The notes under the pieces were generated by a model. It was not told where the DNA came from, searched no databases, and worked only from the letters and a program-made list of their open reading frames with translations. From contig NZ_JAVQLW010000003.1 in NCBI RefSeq assembly GCF_031822435.1, forward strand, positions 310,001-374,000: a stretch of 64,000 nt of DNA, given 5' to 3'. Positions 26,223 to 34,593 of this stretch are shown here, piece by piece (position 1 is the stretch's first letter; every line of letters begins with the position of its first letter). A program made the position numbers and the translations under genes. Source of the DNA: Paracoccus sp. MBLB3053 (lineage in GTDB: Bacteria > Pseudomonadota > Alphaproteobacteria > Rhodobacterales > Rhodobacteraceae).

Positions 26223-27248
26223 ATGAAACGAACATTGCTGGCCAGCATTGCCGCCATTGCAATCGCCGGAACCGCCTCGGCGCAGGAGGTGACGCTGCGC
26301 GTGCACCATTTCCTTTCAGCCGAGGCCCCGATGCACAAGGGCGTGCTCGAGCCCTGGGAAAAGATGGTCGAAGAAGCGTCGGGTGGTCGCATCGACGTGC
26401 AGCTTTTCCCTTCGATGCAGCTTGGCGGCAAGCCGCCGCAGCTTTTCGATCAGGCCCGTGACGGCGTCGTCGATGTGTCATGGACGCTGCTTGGCTATAC
26501 CCCCGGTCGCTTCCCGATCTCCGAGGTCTTCGAACTGCCGTTCCTGTCCGGCACCGCCACCTCGACCACCATGGCGCTGCAGGAGTTCCAGGCGAAATAC
26601 ATGGGCGATGAGTTGAAGGACGTTCATCCGCTTCTGATCCATGCCCCTGCCGCCTACAAGTTCCACACCAAGGGCAAGCCGATCCAGTCGATGGCCGATC
26701 TGGCCGGCCTGAAGATCCGCACGCCATCGCGCATGATGACAGACGGGCTTGGCGCTTTGGGCGCGACTGCCATCGGCATGCCGGTGCCCGAGATCGCGCA
26801 GGCGCTGACGACAGGCGTCATCGACGGCGCCGTTGTGCCGTGGGAGGTCTTCGGCTCGCTGCGCATCGAAAGCGTCACCAAGGACCACACTGAGTTCGGG
26901 ACCGAAAATGGCGGGCTTTCAACCTCGGTCATGGCGCTTGTCATGAACCAGGCCAAGTACGACTCGCTTCCTGACGACCTGAAGAAGGTGATTGACGACA
27001 ATTCCGGTGCCACGCTCGCGGCAATCGCTGGCACGACCTTCGACGAAGCCGAGGCAGCCGAGCGGCAAAAGGCCATCGATGCTGGCGGTACGATCGTTAT
27101 CATTCCCGAGGCGGATCTTGCCGAATGGAAGGATGCGACCCAGCCCGTTGCCGATGGATGGGTCAAGGCAATGAACGATGCCGGTCACGACGGGCAGGCA
27201 ATGCTGGATGACGCGCGCGCCATGCTGACAGCCGCGCAAGGCAAGTAA
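26223..27248 (+). CDS. TRAP transporter substrate-binding protein (DctP type)
   Basis: A 341-residue periplasmic binding protein of the DctP family. Signal peptide MKRTLLASIAAIAIAGTASA precedes mature QEVTLRVHHFLS. DLAGLKIRTPSRMMTDGLGALGATAIGMPVPE (about residues 158-190) contains the Arg that normally binds the substrate carboxylate, and GVIDGAVVPWE is the usual ligand-lid motif. A GGGGAGGAG site precedes the ATG. TRAP systems import organic acids with sodium; the substrate here could be an aromatic or aliphatic carboxylate. Confidence 0.93.
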   Translation: MKRTLLASIAAIAIAGTASAQEVTLRVHHFLSAEAPMHKGVLEPWEKMVEEASGGRIDVQLFPSMQLGGKPPQLFDQARDGVVDVSWTLLGYTPGRFPISEVFELPFLSGTATSTTMALQEFQAKYMGDELKDVHPLLIHAPAAYKFHTKGKPIQSMADLAGLKIRTPSRMMTDGLGALGATAIGMPVPEIAQALTTGVIDGAVVPWEVFGSLRIESVTKDHTEFGTENGGLSTSVMALVMNQAKYDSLPDDLKKVIDDNSGATLAAIAGTTFDEAEAAERQKAIDAGGTIVIIPEADLAEWKDATQPVADGWVKAMNDAGHDGQAMLDDARAMLTAAQGK

Positions 27249-27264
27249 AGAGACGGAGGGCGGC

Positions 27265-27786
27265 ATGGCCGAAACCAATGTTTTGACCGAACATTCGAAA
27301 TCAGTTGCGGTTCCCCGCTGGCTGGCCGCCCTTTGCAAGCTGTTTGCGGGGATCGGGGGCGTCACGCTGCTTGCAATGATGCTGATGACCGTTGCCAGCG
27401 TCATCTTGCGGGGTGTGGTGGGCAAGCCCATCCCCGGTGATTTCGAAATGGTCGAGATTGCAAGTGCTATCGCGATCTTCTGTTTCCTGCCCTGGTGCCA
27501 GGTGAATGGCGGAAATGTGCTGGTCGACTTCTTCACCCAGAAGTCGGGCCCGCGCACGAACCACCTTCTCGAGGCACTGGGCGATCTTTTCTACCTGCTG
27601 ATCTCGGCATTGCTGCTGTGGCGGCTGTGGCACGGAGCAGCGGAAATGCGCCAATACGGAGAACAGACAATGGTCCTGCGGCTGCCGGTCTGGACCAGCT
27701 TCATCATCATTCTTCCCGCCATGGCGCTGCTGGTCGCCACATGTGCCGCCACCCTGCGCGGACATCTGAAGGCCGTGTGGAAATGA
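27265..27786 (+). CDS. TRAP transporter small permease (DctQ type)
   Basis: A 173-residue inner-membrane protein with four hydrophobic segments. The pattern RGVVGKPIPGDFEMVEIASAIAIFCFLPWCQ is typical of DctQ subunits. A GGAGGG ribosome site lies before the ATG, and its stop overlaps the large-permease start (ATGA). It bridges the binding protein and the large permease in the TRAP complex. Confidence 0.9.
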   Translation: MAETNVLTEHSKSVAVPRWLAALCKLFAGIGGVTLLAMMLMTVASVILRGVVGKPIPGDFEMVEIASAIAIFCFLPWCQVNGGNVLVDFFTQKSGPRTNHLLEALGDLFYLLISALLLWRLWHGAAEMRQYGEQTMVLRLPVWTSFIIILPAMALLVATCAATLRGHLKAVWK

Positions 27787-29102
27787 CCGGCATCGCCGCC
27801 GGGCTGACGGGCTTTGCCGTATTGCTGGTGATGATGGCCATCCGCATTCCAATCGGGGTTGCGATGCTGTCAGTCGGGATCGGGGGTTATGCTCTCTATA
27901 CCGGGCTGACGCCGCTTCTGGCATTCCTCAAGACCTCGACCTATTACCAGTTCTCGACCTATTCGCTGTCGGTCATTCCGCTTTTCGTCCTGATGGGCGA
28001 GTTCGCGACCAAGGCAGGCATGAGCCGGGCGCTTTACCGTACCGCCGCCGCCTTCCTTGGTCATCGCAAGGGCGGCCTTGCCATGGCTTCCATCGGGGGT
28101 TGCGCCGCGTTCGGCGCGATTTGCGGTAGTTCGCTCGCCACCGCAGCGACGATGGGGCAAGTGGCTCTGCCCGAGATGCGCCGTTACAACTATTCGGGCG
28201 CGCTCTCGACCGGATCTCTGGCCGCTGGCGGGACGCTTGGCATTCTCATTCCGCCATCCGTCATCCTCGTCCTCTATGCACTCATGGCCGAGCAGAGCAT
28301 TGCGAAAATGTTCGTGGCCGCCATGGTGCCGGGCGTCCTGGCCGCCATCGGCTACATGATCGCCGTGGCGGTCTATGTCCGGCGCAATCCCGAAGATGGT
28401 CCCGCGGGGCCGCGCGCGAGCTGGGCCGATCGCCTGGGCGCCCTGCGGGAGACCTGGTCCATCATCCTGATCTTTGCCCTGGTGATCGTAGGCATGTATC
28501 GCGGCTGGTTCACCCCGACCGAGGCTGCTGCCATCGGCGCATTCGGATCGGGCCTGCTCGCCATCCTGCACGGCGGAATGCGGCTGGATGGCCTCATGGC
28601 CTGCCTGCGCGGCACGGCTCAGACATCGGCCATGATCTTCCTGATCATGCTTGGCGCCGAGATGTTCAACGCCTTCCTCGCCCAGACCCAGACCCCGATG
28701 CTGGCGGCGCAGGCCATTCAGAACGCGGGCCTCTCGCCCATGCTGGTATTGATGGCCATCCTGTTGCTGTATCTCGCGCTCGGCTGCGTCATGGATTCGA
28801 TGTCCATGCTGCTGCTGACCGTCCCGATCTTTTATCCGATCATCGCAGGGCTGGACTTCGGCATGACCCGCGAGGACACGCTGATCTGGTTCGGAATTCT
28901 GGCCGTCGTGGTCGTTGAGGTCGGTCTGATCACGCCGCCGGTGGGCATGAATGTCTTTGTCATCAACGGGATGGCCAAGGATGTTCCCATGCTGGAAAGC
29001 TTCCGCGGGGTCCTGCCCTTCCTCATCAGCGATGCGATCCGGATCGCCGTCCTGATCGCCTTCCCCTTCATCACTTTGGGGATGGTCCGTCTTTTCAGCT
29101 GA
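27783..29102 (+). CDS. TRAP transporter large permease (DctM type)
   Basis: A 439-residue inner-membrane permease with about twelve hydrophobic spans, forming the elevator domain of the TRAP transporter. Family landmarks are IPLFVLMGEFATKAGMSRALY (about residue 63), GGCAAFGAICGSSLATAATMG, LAAGGTLGILIPPSV and the late VEVGLITPPVGMNVFVI. The start is fixed by the ATGA overlap with the small permease. Confidence 0.93.
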   Translation: MTGIAAGLTGFAVLLVMMAIRIPIGVAMLSVGIGGYALYTGLTPLLAFLKTSTYYQFSTYSLSVIPLFVLMGEFATKAGMSRALYRTAAAFLGHRKGGLAMASIGGCAAFGAICGSSLATAATMGQVALPEMRRYNYSGALSTGSLAAGGTLGILIPPSVILVLYALMAEQSIAKMFVAAMVPGVLAAIGYMIAVAVYVRRNPEDGPAGPRASWADRLGALRETWSIILIFALVIVGMYRGWFTPTEAAAIGAFGSGLLAILHGGMRLDGLMACLRGTAQTSAMIFLIMLGAEMFNAFLAQTQTPMLAAQAIQNAGLSPMLVLMAILLLYLALGCVMDSMSMLLLTVPIFYPIIAGLDFGMTREDTLIWFGILAVVVVEVGLITPPVGMNVFVINGMAKDVPMLESFRGVLPFLISDAIRIAVLIAFPFITLGMVRLFS

Positions 29103-29106
29103 ATGC

Positions 29107-29145
29107 CACGTCAGACCCGGTCAGTTCCTGGCCGGGTCTGACGTG
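29107..29145. terminator. Long hairpin between convergent TRAP and LysR genes
   Basis: A perfect 14-bp inverted repeat (CACGTCAGACCCGG and CCGGGTCTGACGTG, 11-nt loop) begins just after the large-permease stop and runs into the last codons of the convergent LysR gene. It could serve as a bidirectional terminator; there is no strong T-run. Confidence 0.55.
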
Positions 29146-30035
29146 ATCGTCTCGGCCACAAGCTGTCGAAACCAACGACAGGCCGAGTCTTGATGAAGCC
29201 GTCGGTGCCAGCTGAGATATACCTGCGACGAGGGTAATGGAAACGGGGTGTCTGCGACATTCAGCCCCTCTGTCTCGGTCTCGGCCAGTCTGCGCGGAAC
29301 GACGGCGATCATGTCTGTCGCGCGCACCAAAGGTGCCACAAGCAGGAAGTTCGGAACGCGGATGCCCAGAACTCGACCCCGGCCCATTGTGGCAAGGTGA
29401 TCGTCCACGGCATCCCTCTCACCCGCGCCTTCGACCAGGGCAAAAACCTGAGGAATGCGGCAGAACTGATCAAGGGTGGGAGGGGCGGAAAGCTCGGGAT
29501 GGTCCTTCCTCCAGATGATGCAGAATTCCTCATTGCTCAGCAGCCGCGCGGGGAAGGACTGGGGCGCGTTCTCGGCATTCGTGACTGCAAAATCGATCTC
29601 GCCCTTCTCCATGCTCGATGCGAGCCGGTCAATCGCCAGCGGCACGCCCTCGATCCTGACCCTTGGCGCACGGTCCGACAGCACGGGCAGCAGTCGCGGC
29701 AAGAGAATACCCAGCACCAGATCCGATGCGGCAATGCGGAAAACGCGGCTATCAGCAGCGGGATCGAATGGCACAGAAAGCGCGACAAGTGCGCGCAGAT
29801 CCTCGATGGCCTCACCCAAGGGGCCGTGAATTTCTTCCGCCCGCGGCGTCAGGGCCATGCCATGCGCATTCCCGATCAGAAGATCGTCACCGAATAGCTG
29901 ACGCAATTTCGCGAGTTGGGCCGACATGGCGGGCTGGCTGACACCCAGACGCTTTGCCGCGACTGTCACGCTGCGCTCGCTCAGCAAGACATCCAACGAC
30001 ACAAGCAACCCCAGATCCCGACGGTGAAATTCCAT
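29121..30035 (-). CDS. LysR-family transcriptional regulator, NodD-like branch
   Basis: A 304-residue LysR protein. MEFHRRDLGLLVSLDVLLSERSVTVAAKRLGVSQPAMSAQLAKLRQLFGDDLL has the deep-set helix-turn-helix and LGLL/DVLL start characteristic of the NodD/NahR-like branch, whose members often sense aromatic compounds. The effector-binding domain spans roughly residues 90-300. It is convergent with the TRAP operon and divergent from a small exported protein. Target genes not evident. Confidence 0.82.
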   Translation of the reverse strand: MEFHRRDLGLLVSLDVLLSERSVTVAAKRLGVSQPAMSAQLAKLRQLFGDDLLIGNAHGMALTPRAEEIHGPLGEAIEDLRALVALSVPFDPAADSRVFRIAASDLVLGILLPRLLPVLSDRAPRVRIEGVPLAIDRLASSMEKGEIDFAVTNAENAPQSFPARLLSNEEFCIIWRKDHPELSAPPTLDQFCRIPQVFALVEGAGERDAVDDHLATMGRGRVLGIRVPNFLLVAPLVRATDMIAVVPRRLAETETEGLNVADTPFPLPSSQVYLSWHRRLHQDSACRWFRQLVAETITSDPARN

Positions 30036-30123
30036 TCCGATTATGCCCACGATAATGAGGATCGATTTGAGTTTTGCTCGGCAAGGACCCACCTGTCTAG
30101 CGACAATCATTCCCCGGAGAATC

Positions 30124-30477
30124 ATGATGAAGGCCGTTTCGCTGGCGCTTGCCCTTGCCCTGACCCCATTTGCCGTCCATGCCGAGGCCGTGACGCTGAA
30201 TGAACCGCTGAGCGGGGCCACCCTGATCAGCCATGAAACGGACGTTTCCTTCTATTTCTCGGAAACGGACACCGAAGCCTTCAGGATCCATGCCAGCTAT
30301 GTTGCCAAGATCGACCATGGCAATCCGAAGCATCTGATGATGGACCTGCGTGATGGCGACAGCGTCAGCTTTTCATTGCCGGCCCATCTGAACGAGGTCC
30401 TGACCTTCTCGCGTGACGGAGACAGCGTGACGGTCAAGAACGATCCGATCACGCTTCGCTTCGATGAAAATAGCTAG
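30124..30477 (+). CDS. Small exported protein of unknown function
   Basis: A 117-residue protein with a Sec signal peptide (MMKAVSLALALALTPFAVHA) and an acidic mature part of about 97 residues, probably a small beta-rich domain (HETDVSFYFSETDTEAFRIHASYVAKI; SVSFSLPAHLNEVLTFSRDGDSVTVKND). I do not recognise a family. GGAGA lies upstream of two adjacent ATG codons (30124 and 30127); either could be used. It lies between the divergent LysR gene and the convergent fucose dehydrogenase gene and has no obvious operon partner. Confidence 0.65.
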   Translation: MMKAVSLALALALTPFAVHAEAVTLNEPLSGATLISHETDVSFYFSETDTEAFRIHASYVAKIDHGNPKHLMMDLRDGDSVSFSLPAHLNEVLTFSRDGDSVTVKNDPITLRFDENS

Positions 30478-30479
30478 GT

Positions 30480-31244
30480 TCAGTTCGCGATCGCCCGGTC
30501 GAGGTGAAGATATCCTCCATCCGGGTGCAGCCATTGGCCGGTCATGTGACTGGACCGATCAGAAAGCAGGAAGGCGCAACAATCCGCGATTTCGCGCGCC
30601 GTGGTCATGCGCCTGCCAAGCGGGATATTGCGGGTGATCTCGGCCAGGCGGGCATCTGGATCGGACATGGTATCGAGCCATCGGCGATAAAGTGGCGTCA
30701 TCACCTCGGCCACGACGATCGCATTGACCCTGGCGCCAAAGGGCAGGAAGTCCACCGCCCATTCGCGCGTCAGACCCAATTGTGCCGCCTTGGCGGCCAC
30801 ATAGGCCGAGGTGCCCCCTTGCCCCGAGAGCGCGGTCTTCGAGCTGATATTGACGACGGCGCCCTTGGCCGCCTTGATGTCATCGGCCAGCAGGTGAAGC
30901 ATGGTGTAGTAATGAACGAGGTTCTGATCGAGGCTGGCGCGAAACGCCGCAGGCCCCTTGCCCAGCCCCACCCCGTCATTCGCCCCGGCATTGTTCACGA
31001 GACCGTAAACCTGACCGTGTCGCTGATGAATGGTCTCAACCGCCGTCACGCAGGCAGCATCATCCGATAGCTCGGCCTGAACAAAATCCGCGCCCGTCTT
31101 GGTCAGCCATTCCGGCTCGGGCGCGCGACGAGCGACGATCACGACCCGCGCGCCTTCCTCGCACAGGACCTCGGTGATGCCCGCGCCGATCCCCGATCCA
31201 CCCCCGGTCACGACGACCAGCCTGTCTTGCAGATGCAGGTCCAT
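30480..31244 (-). CDS. L-fucose dehydrogenase-like SDR
   Basis: A 254-residue SDR, probably NAD(P)-dependent L-fucose 1-dehydrogenase giving L-fuconolactone, the first step of the non-phosphorylating L-fucose pathway. It has TGGGSGIGAG (about residue 13), NNAGANDG (about 86), NISSKTALSG with the catalytic Ser, and YVAAKAAQLG (Tyr/Lys, about 150). The opening MDLHLQDRLVVVTGG and VARRAPEPEWL resemble sugar dehydrogenases of this branch. The ATG at 31244 or a GTG one codon earlier overlaps the stop of the fuconate dehydratase gene. Last gene of the fucose operon; exact sugar specificity (L-fucose, L-galactose, D-arabinose) is open. Confidence 0.8.
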   Translation of the reverse strand: MDLHLQDRLVVVTGGGSGIGAGITEVLCEEGARVVIVARRAPEPEWLTKTGADFVQAELSDDAACVTAVETIHQRHGQVYGLVNNAGANDGVGLGKGPAAFRASLDQNLVHYYTMLHLLADDIKAAKGAVVNISSKTALSGQGGTSAYVAAKAAQLGLTREWAVDFLPFGARVNAIVVAEVMTPLYRRWLDTMSDPDARLAEITRNIPLGRRMTTAREIADCCAFLLSDRSSHMTGQWLHPDGGYLHLDRAIAN

Positions 31245-32521
31245 CACGCCCCCCGGAACCGATAGGTTTCAAGGCTTTCGGATTTCATCTCGATCGAGAA
31301 GCCCGGCATGACCGGCGGCATGTAGGCTGCGTCGCGGATGGTGCAGGGGTCAAGGAAATGCTCATGCAGATGGTCGACATATTCGATGACCCGCCCCTCT
31401 CGCGTGCCCGCGATGCAGAGGTAATCGATCATCGACATGTGCTGGACATATTCGCACAGGCCCACGCCGCCGGCATGGGGGCAGACTTTCAGCCCGTATT
31501 TCGCGGCCATCAGCATGACGGCGAGAACCTCGTTCAACCCACCCATGCGGCAGCTGTCGATCTGCACCACATCGATCGCGCCGCGCATGATGAATTGCTT
31601 GAACATGATCCGGTTCTGGCACATCTCGCCGGTCGCGACCTGCACCGGGGCCACGCCCTCGCGGATCTTGCGATGGCCCTCGACATCGTCGGGGCTGGTC
31701 GGCTCTTCGATGAACCAGGGCTTGACGAAGGCGAGCTTCTTGACCCAGTCGATGGCCTGGTCGACCTCCCAGACCTGGTTGGCGTCGATCATCAGGTTGA
31801 CATCGGGGCCGACCTCGTCCCGGGCGATGGTCAGGCGGCGGATGTCGTCATCGAGATCGCGGCCGACCTTCATCTTGATATGGCGGAAGCCAGCATCGAC
31901 GGCCTCGCGGCAAAGGCGGCGCAGCTTGTCATCGTCATAACCGAGCCAGCCCGCGCTGGTCGTGTAGCACGGGTAGCCTTCGGCCTTGAGGGTGGCGATC
32001 CGGGCCGCCTTGTCCTTGGCCTGCTCAGTCAGGAAATCCAGCGCCCATTCGGGTGTGATGCAATCGGTCAGGTAACGGAAATCGATGCAGCGCACCAGCT
32101 CGGCGGGCGACATCTCGGCCACCAATTGCCAGACCGGCTTGCCTGCGGATTTTGCCCAGAGATCCCATACGGCGTTGACCACGGCGCCGGTCGCGAGATG
32201 GATCGCGCCCTTGTCCGGCCCGATCCAGCGCAACTGGCTGTCCGAGGTGACATGGCGCCAGAACCGGCCCATGTCCTGCGCGATCCAGCCAAGGTCCAGC
32301 CCTGTCACGACCGGACGAAGCGCCTCGATCGCGGCGACGCAGATCTCGTTCCCGCGCCCGATGGTGAAAGTCAGGCCGTGTCCTTCATGCGGACCATCGG
32401 TTTCCAGGATGACATAGGCCGCCGAGTAATCGGGGTCAGGGTTCATCGCATCGGAACCGTCCAGATGCTGGCTGGTCGGAAAGCGCACATCGACGGTGCG
32501 CAGGCCGGTGATCCTTGTCAT
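31244..32521 (-). CDS. L-fuconate dehydratase
   Basis: A 425-residue enolase-superfamily dehydratase converting L-fuconate to 2-keto-3-deoxy-L-fuconate. The pattern is close to the characterised Xanthomonas FucD: TVDVRFPTSQHLDGSDAMNP at the N-terminus and TTSAGWLGYDDDKL. The KxK catalytic lysines lie in HIKMKVGRD. Metal ligands lie in MIDANQ, FIEEPTSPDD and TGEMCQNR, and the catalytic His in CPHAGGVGLCEYVQH. The ATG at 32521 is preferred over an upstream in-frame start. It lies between the binding protein and the L-fucose dehydrogenase genes. Confidence 0.93.
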   Translation of the reverse strand: MTRITGLRTVDVRFPTSQHLDGSDAMNPDPDYSAAYVILETDGPHEGHGLTFTIGRGNEICVAAIEALRPVVTGLDLGWIAQDMGRFWRHVTSDSQLRWIGPDKGAIHLATGAVVNAVWDLWAKSAGKPVWQLVAEMSPAELVRCIDFRYLTDCITPEWALDFLTEQAKDKAARIATLKAEGYPCYTTSAGWLGYDDDKLRRLCREAVDAGFRHIKMKVGRDLDDDIRRLTIARDEVGPDVNLMIDANQVWEVDQAIDWVKKLAFVKPWFIEEPTSPDDVEGHRKIREGVAPVQVATGEMCQNRIMFKQFIMRGAIDVVQIDSCRMGGLNEVLAVMLMAAKYGLKVCPHAGGVGLCEYVQHMSMIDYLCIAGTREGRVIEYVDHLHEHFLDPCTIRDAAYMPPVMPGFSIEMKSESLETYRFRGA

Positions 32522-32586
32522 GCCTTCACCTCTTGCCGACCACGGGGGCCGTCGCACAGGAACGTCATCTTGTCCTCGTTGAATGA

Positions 32587-32609
32587 GCCGGGGGCTGTTT
32601 GCCCCCGGC
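32587..32609 (-). other. Intercistronic hairpin after the fucose binding-protein gene
   Basis: A perfect 9-bp inverted repeat (GCCGGGGGC and GCCCCCGGC, loop of five) lies 13 nt after the binding-protein stop on the minus strand, between that gene and the fuconate dehydratase gene. No U-tract follows. It is likely an mRNA 3'-end stabiliser or partial terminator. Confidence 0.6.
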
Positions 32610-32622
32610 AGGTTGGAAGCGA

Positions 32623-33567
32623 TCAGTCGTAAAGGACCGCCGCGATTTCCGGATCGTCTATGTTAGATTTGTCATACCAGAAGAATCCGGTATCGATGTT
32701 TTTCTCGACGGTCTCGCCCTTGGCGACGGCTACTGCGGCCTTGACCGTCTCATAGCCGATGCCCACCGGGTTCTGGGTAATCGCGCCGGCCATCTGACCG
32801 CCGCGGATCGCATCCTTCTGCACCGTGCCCGAGTCAAAGCCGATCACGACGACCTCTGCACCCATTTCGCGCACGCCGTTCAGAACGCCGATCGCCGAGC
32901 CTTCGTTCGTGCCGAATATGCCCTTGATGTCAGGATTCGCGGTCAGGATTGCCTTGGTGATCTCGGTCGATTTCAACTGGTCGCCATCGCCATATTCCAG
33001 CGCCACGATCTCGATGTTCGGATATTTTTCCTTGATTCCATTCACGAAACCGTCACGCCGATGCACACCCGTCAGCGAGGTCTGGCTATGGGCAACGACG
33101 GCGATCTTGCCTTCGCCGCCGATCAGCTCGGCCATCTTGTCGGCGGCGAGAGCGGCGGCGGAAATGTTATCCGTGGACGCGGTCGAGGTCGGAATGTCGC
33201 TGTCCACACCCGAGTCAAAGGCGATGACCGGTATATTCGCGGCTTGGGCCTTTTTCAGCAGCGGAATGACCGCCTGGCTGTCCAGCGCCGCAATGCCGAC
33301 GGCGGCGGGCTGCTTGGCAAGGGCGGCGGCGAGCATGTCGATCTGCTTGTCGACCTGGGTCTCGTTATCCGGGCCCTCGAAGGTCACGTCGACCCCGAAT
33401 TCCTCGCCGGCCTTGTCGGCTCCCTGCTTCACGGCCTGCCAGAATTGATGCTGAAACCCTTTCGAGATCAGCGGGATGTAAAGCTTGTCCTGAGCCTGCG
33501 CAGCGCCTGCCCCGGACATCAGCGCCAACGCGGTTGCCGCGCCGATCAGTCCTCGTCTTGTGAACAT
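32623..33567 (-). CDS. Sugar ABC transporter substrate-binding protein (probable L-fucose)
   Basis: A 314-residue periplasmic binding protein of the RbsB/family-2 type. The N-terminus MFTRRGLIGAATALALMSGAGAAQA has a twin-arginine-like start (TRRGLIG) and a signal cleavage before QDKLYIPLISKGFQHQFWQAV. Ligand-contact segments include AFDSGVDSDIPTSTASTDN and GTNEGSAIGVLNGV. A GGGAGGAAA site precedes the ATG. L-fucose as ligand is inferred from the adjacent catabolic genes. Confidence 0.92.
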   Translation of the reverse strand: MFTRRGLIGAATALALMSGAGAAQAQDKLYIPLISKGFQHQFWQAVKQGADKAGEEFGVDVTFEGPDNETQVDKQIDMLAAALAKQPAAVGIAALDSQAVIPLLKKAQAANIPVIAFDSGVDSDIPTSTASTDNISAAALAADKMAELIGGEGKIAVVAHSQTSLTGVHRRDGFVNGIKEKYPNIEIVALEYGDGDQLKSTEITKAILTANPDIKGIFGTNEGSAIGVLNGVREMGAEVVVIGFDSGTVQKDAIRGGQMAGAITQNPVGIGYETVKAAVAVAKGETVEKNIDTGFFWYDKSNIDDPEIAAVLYD

Positions 33568-33595
33568 GTTTTCCTCCCTGATGTTCACGGTTGAA

Positions 33596-34573
33596 TCAAT
33601 TGGCTGACCGCCGCCGCAACTGGTCGGCATAGACGGCGATGATGATGATGAAGCCGGTGACGACGGTCTGCCATTCAGGCGCGACCGAAAGGACGCGCAG
33701 GCCGTTTGTCAGCACCGACATGATCAGCGCTCCGATCAGCGTGCCAAGGATCGTGCCACGTCCACCGGATAGCGAGGTCCCGCCGATCACGACGGCAGCG
33801 ATGGCTTCGAGTTCGTAACCAAGCCCCAACGCGGGCTGCGCCGAGTTCAAGCGGCTCGAGATCAGGATACCTGCAATCCCGCAGATCGACCCCGCCAGCG
33901 CATAGATCGCCATCTTCCAGCGATCAGTATTGACGCCCGAAAGCCTGACTGCCTCTTCGTTCGAGCCCAGGGCAAAGGTATAACGGCCAAGCACGGTCCG
34001 ACCCAGCACCCAGGCGATCACTGCAGCCACGATGAACAGGATCAGCACACCGTTCGGCAGGGGAAATTGCGGGATGATCTTGCCCACGATCGACCCCTGA
34101 GAAATTTCGGTATAGCCCTCGGTATCGTTGAAATAGATGGGCTTCGTTCCCGTCACGATCAGGGAAAGCCCCTTGAGGATGAGCATCATCCCCAGCGTGG
34201 CGATGAATGGCGGGATCTTGGCCTTGGCGACCAGCGTCCCCGAAATCAGCCCGCAAGCCGCCCCGGTCGCCATGCCGGTCGCGACGCCAAGGATCAGCGG
34301 CATGCCCATCCAGGTCAGCACCACGCCGGTCATCACCGCGCAGAATGTCATGAGCGTGCCGATCGACAGGTCGATGCCGCCGGTGATGATGATCATCGTG
34401 ACACCCACGGCCAGAACCCCGTTGACCGAAGTTGCCTGAAGGATCGACATGATATTGTCGACCTGGAAGAAGCGCGGGCTGGCGAGCGAGAAACCGACCA
34501 CCAGCACGATCAGACTGGCAAACGCCAGCAGCTTTTGTTGCGCGGCACCTCGGCGGGCCTGCTTCTCGCTCAT
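33596..34573 (-). CDS. Sugar ABC transporter permease (probable L-fucose)
   Basis: A 325-residue RbsC-type inner-membrane permease with TMIIITGGIDLSIGTLMTFCAVMTG (about residue 58) and the coupling segment AAVVIGGTSLSGGRGTILGTLIGA (about 255). The ATG at 34573 follows GAGGAG with good spacing; an upstream start would add eight residues. It lies 20 nt after the ATPase gene. Confidence 0.92.
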   Translation of the reverse strand: MSEKQARRGAAQQKLLAFASLIVLVVGFSLASPRFFQVDNIMSILQATSVNGVLAVGVTMIIITGGIDLSIGTLMTFCAVMTGVVLTWMGMPLILGVATGMATGAACGLISGTLVAKAKIPPFIATLGMMLILKGLSLIVTGTKPIYFNDTEGYTEISQGSIVGKIIPQFPLPNGVLILFIVAAVIAWVLGRTVLGRYTFALGSNEEAVRLSGVNTDRWKMAIYALAGSICGIAGILISSRLNSAQPALGLGYELEAIAAVVIGGTSLSGGRGTILGTLIGALIMSVLTNGLRVLSVAPEWQTVVTGFIIIIAVYADQLRRRSAN

Positions 34574-34593
34574 GTTCGCTTTCTCCTCGAGCA

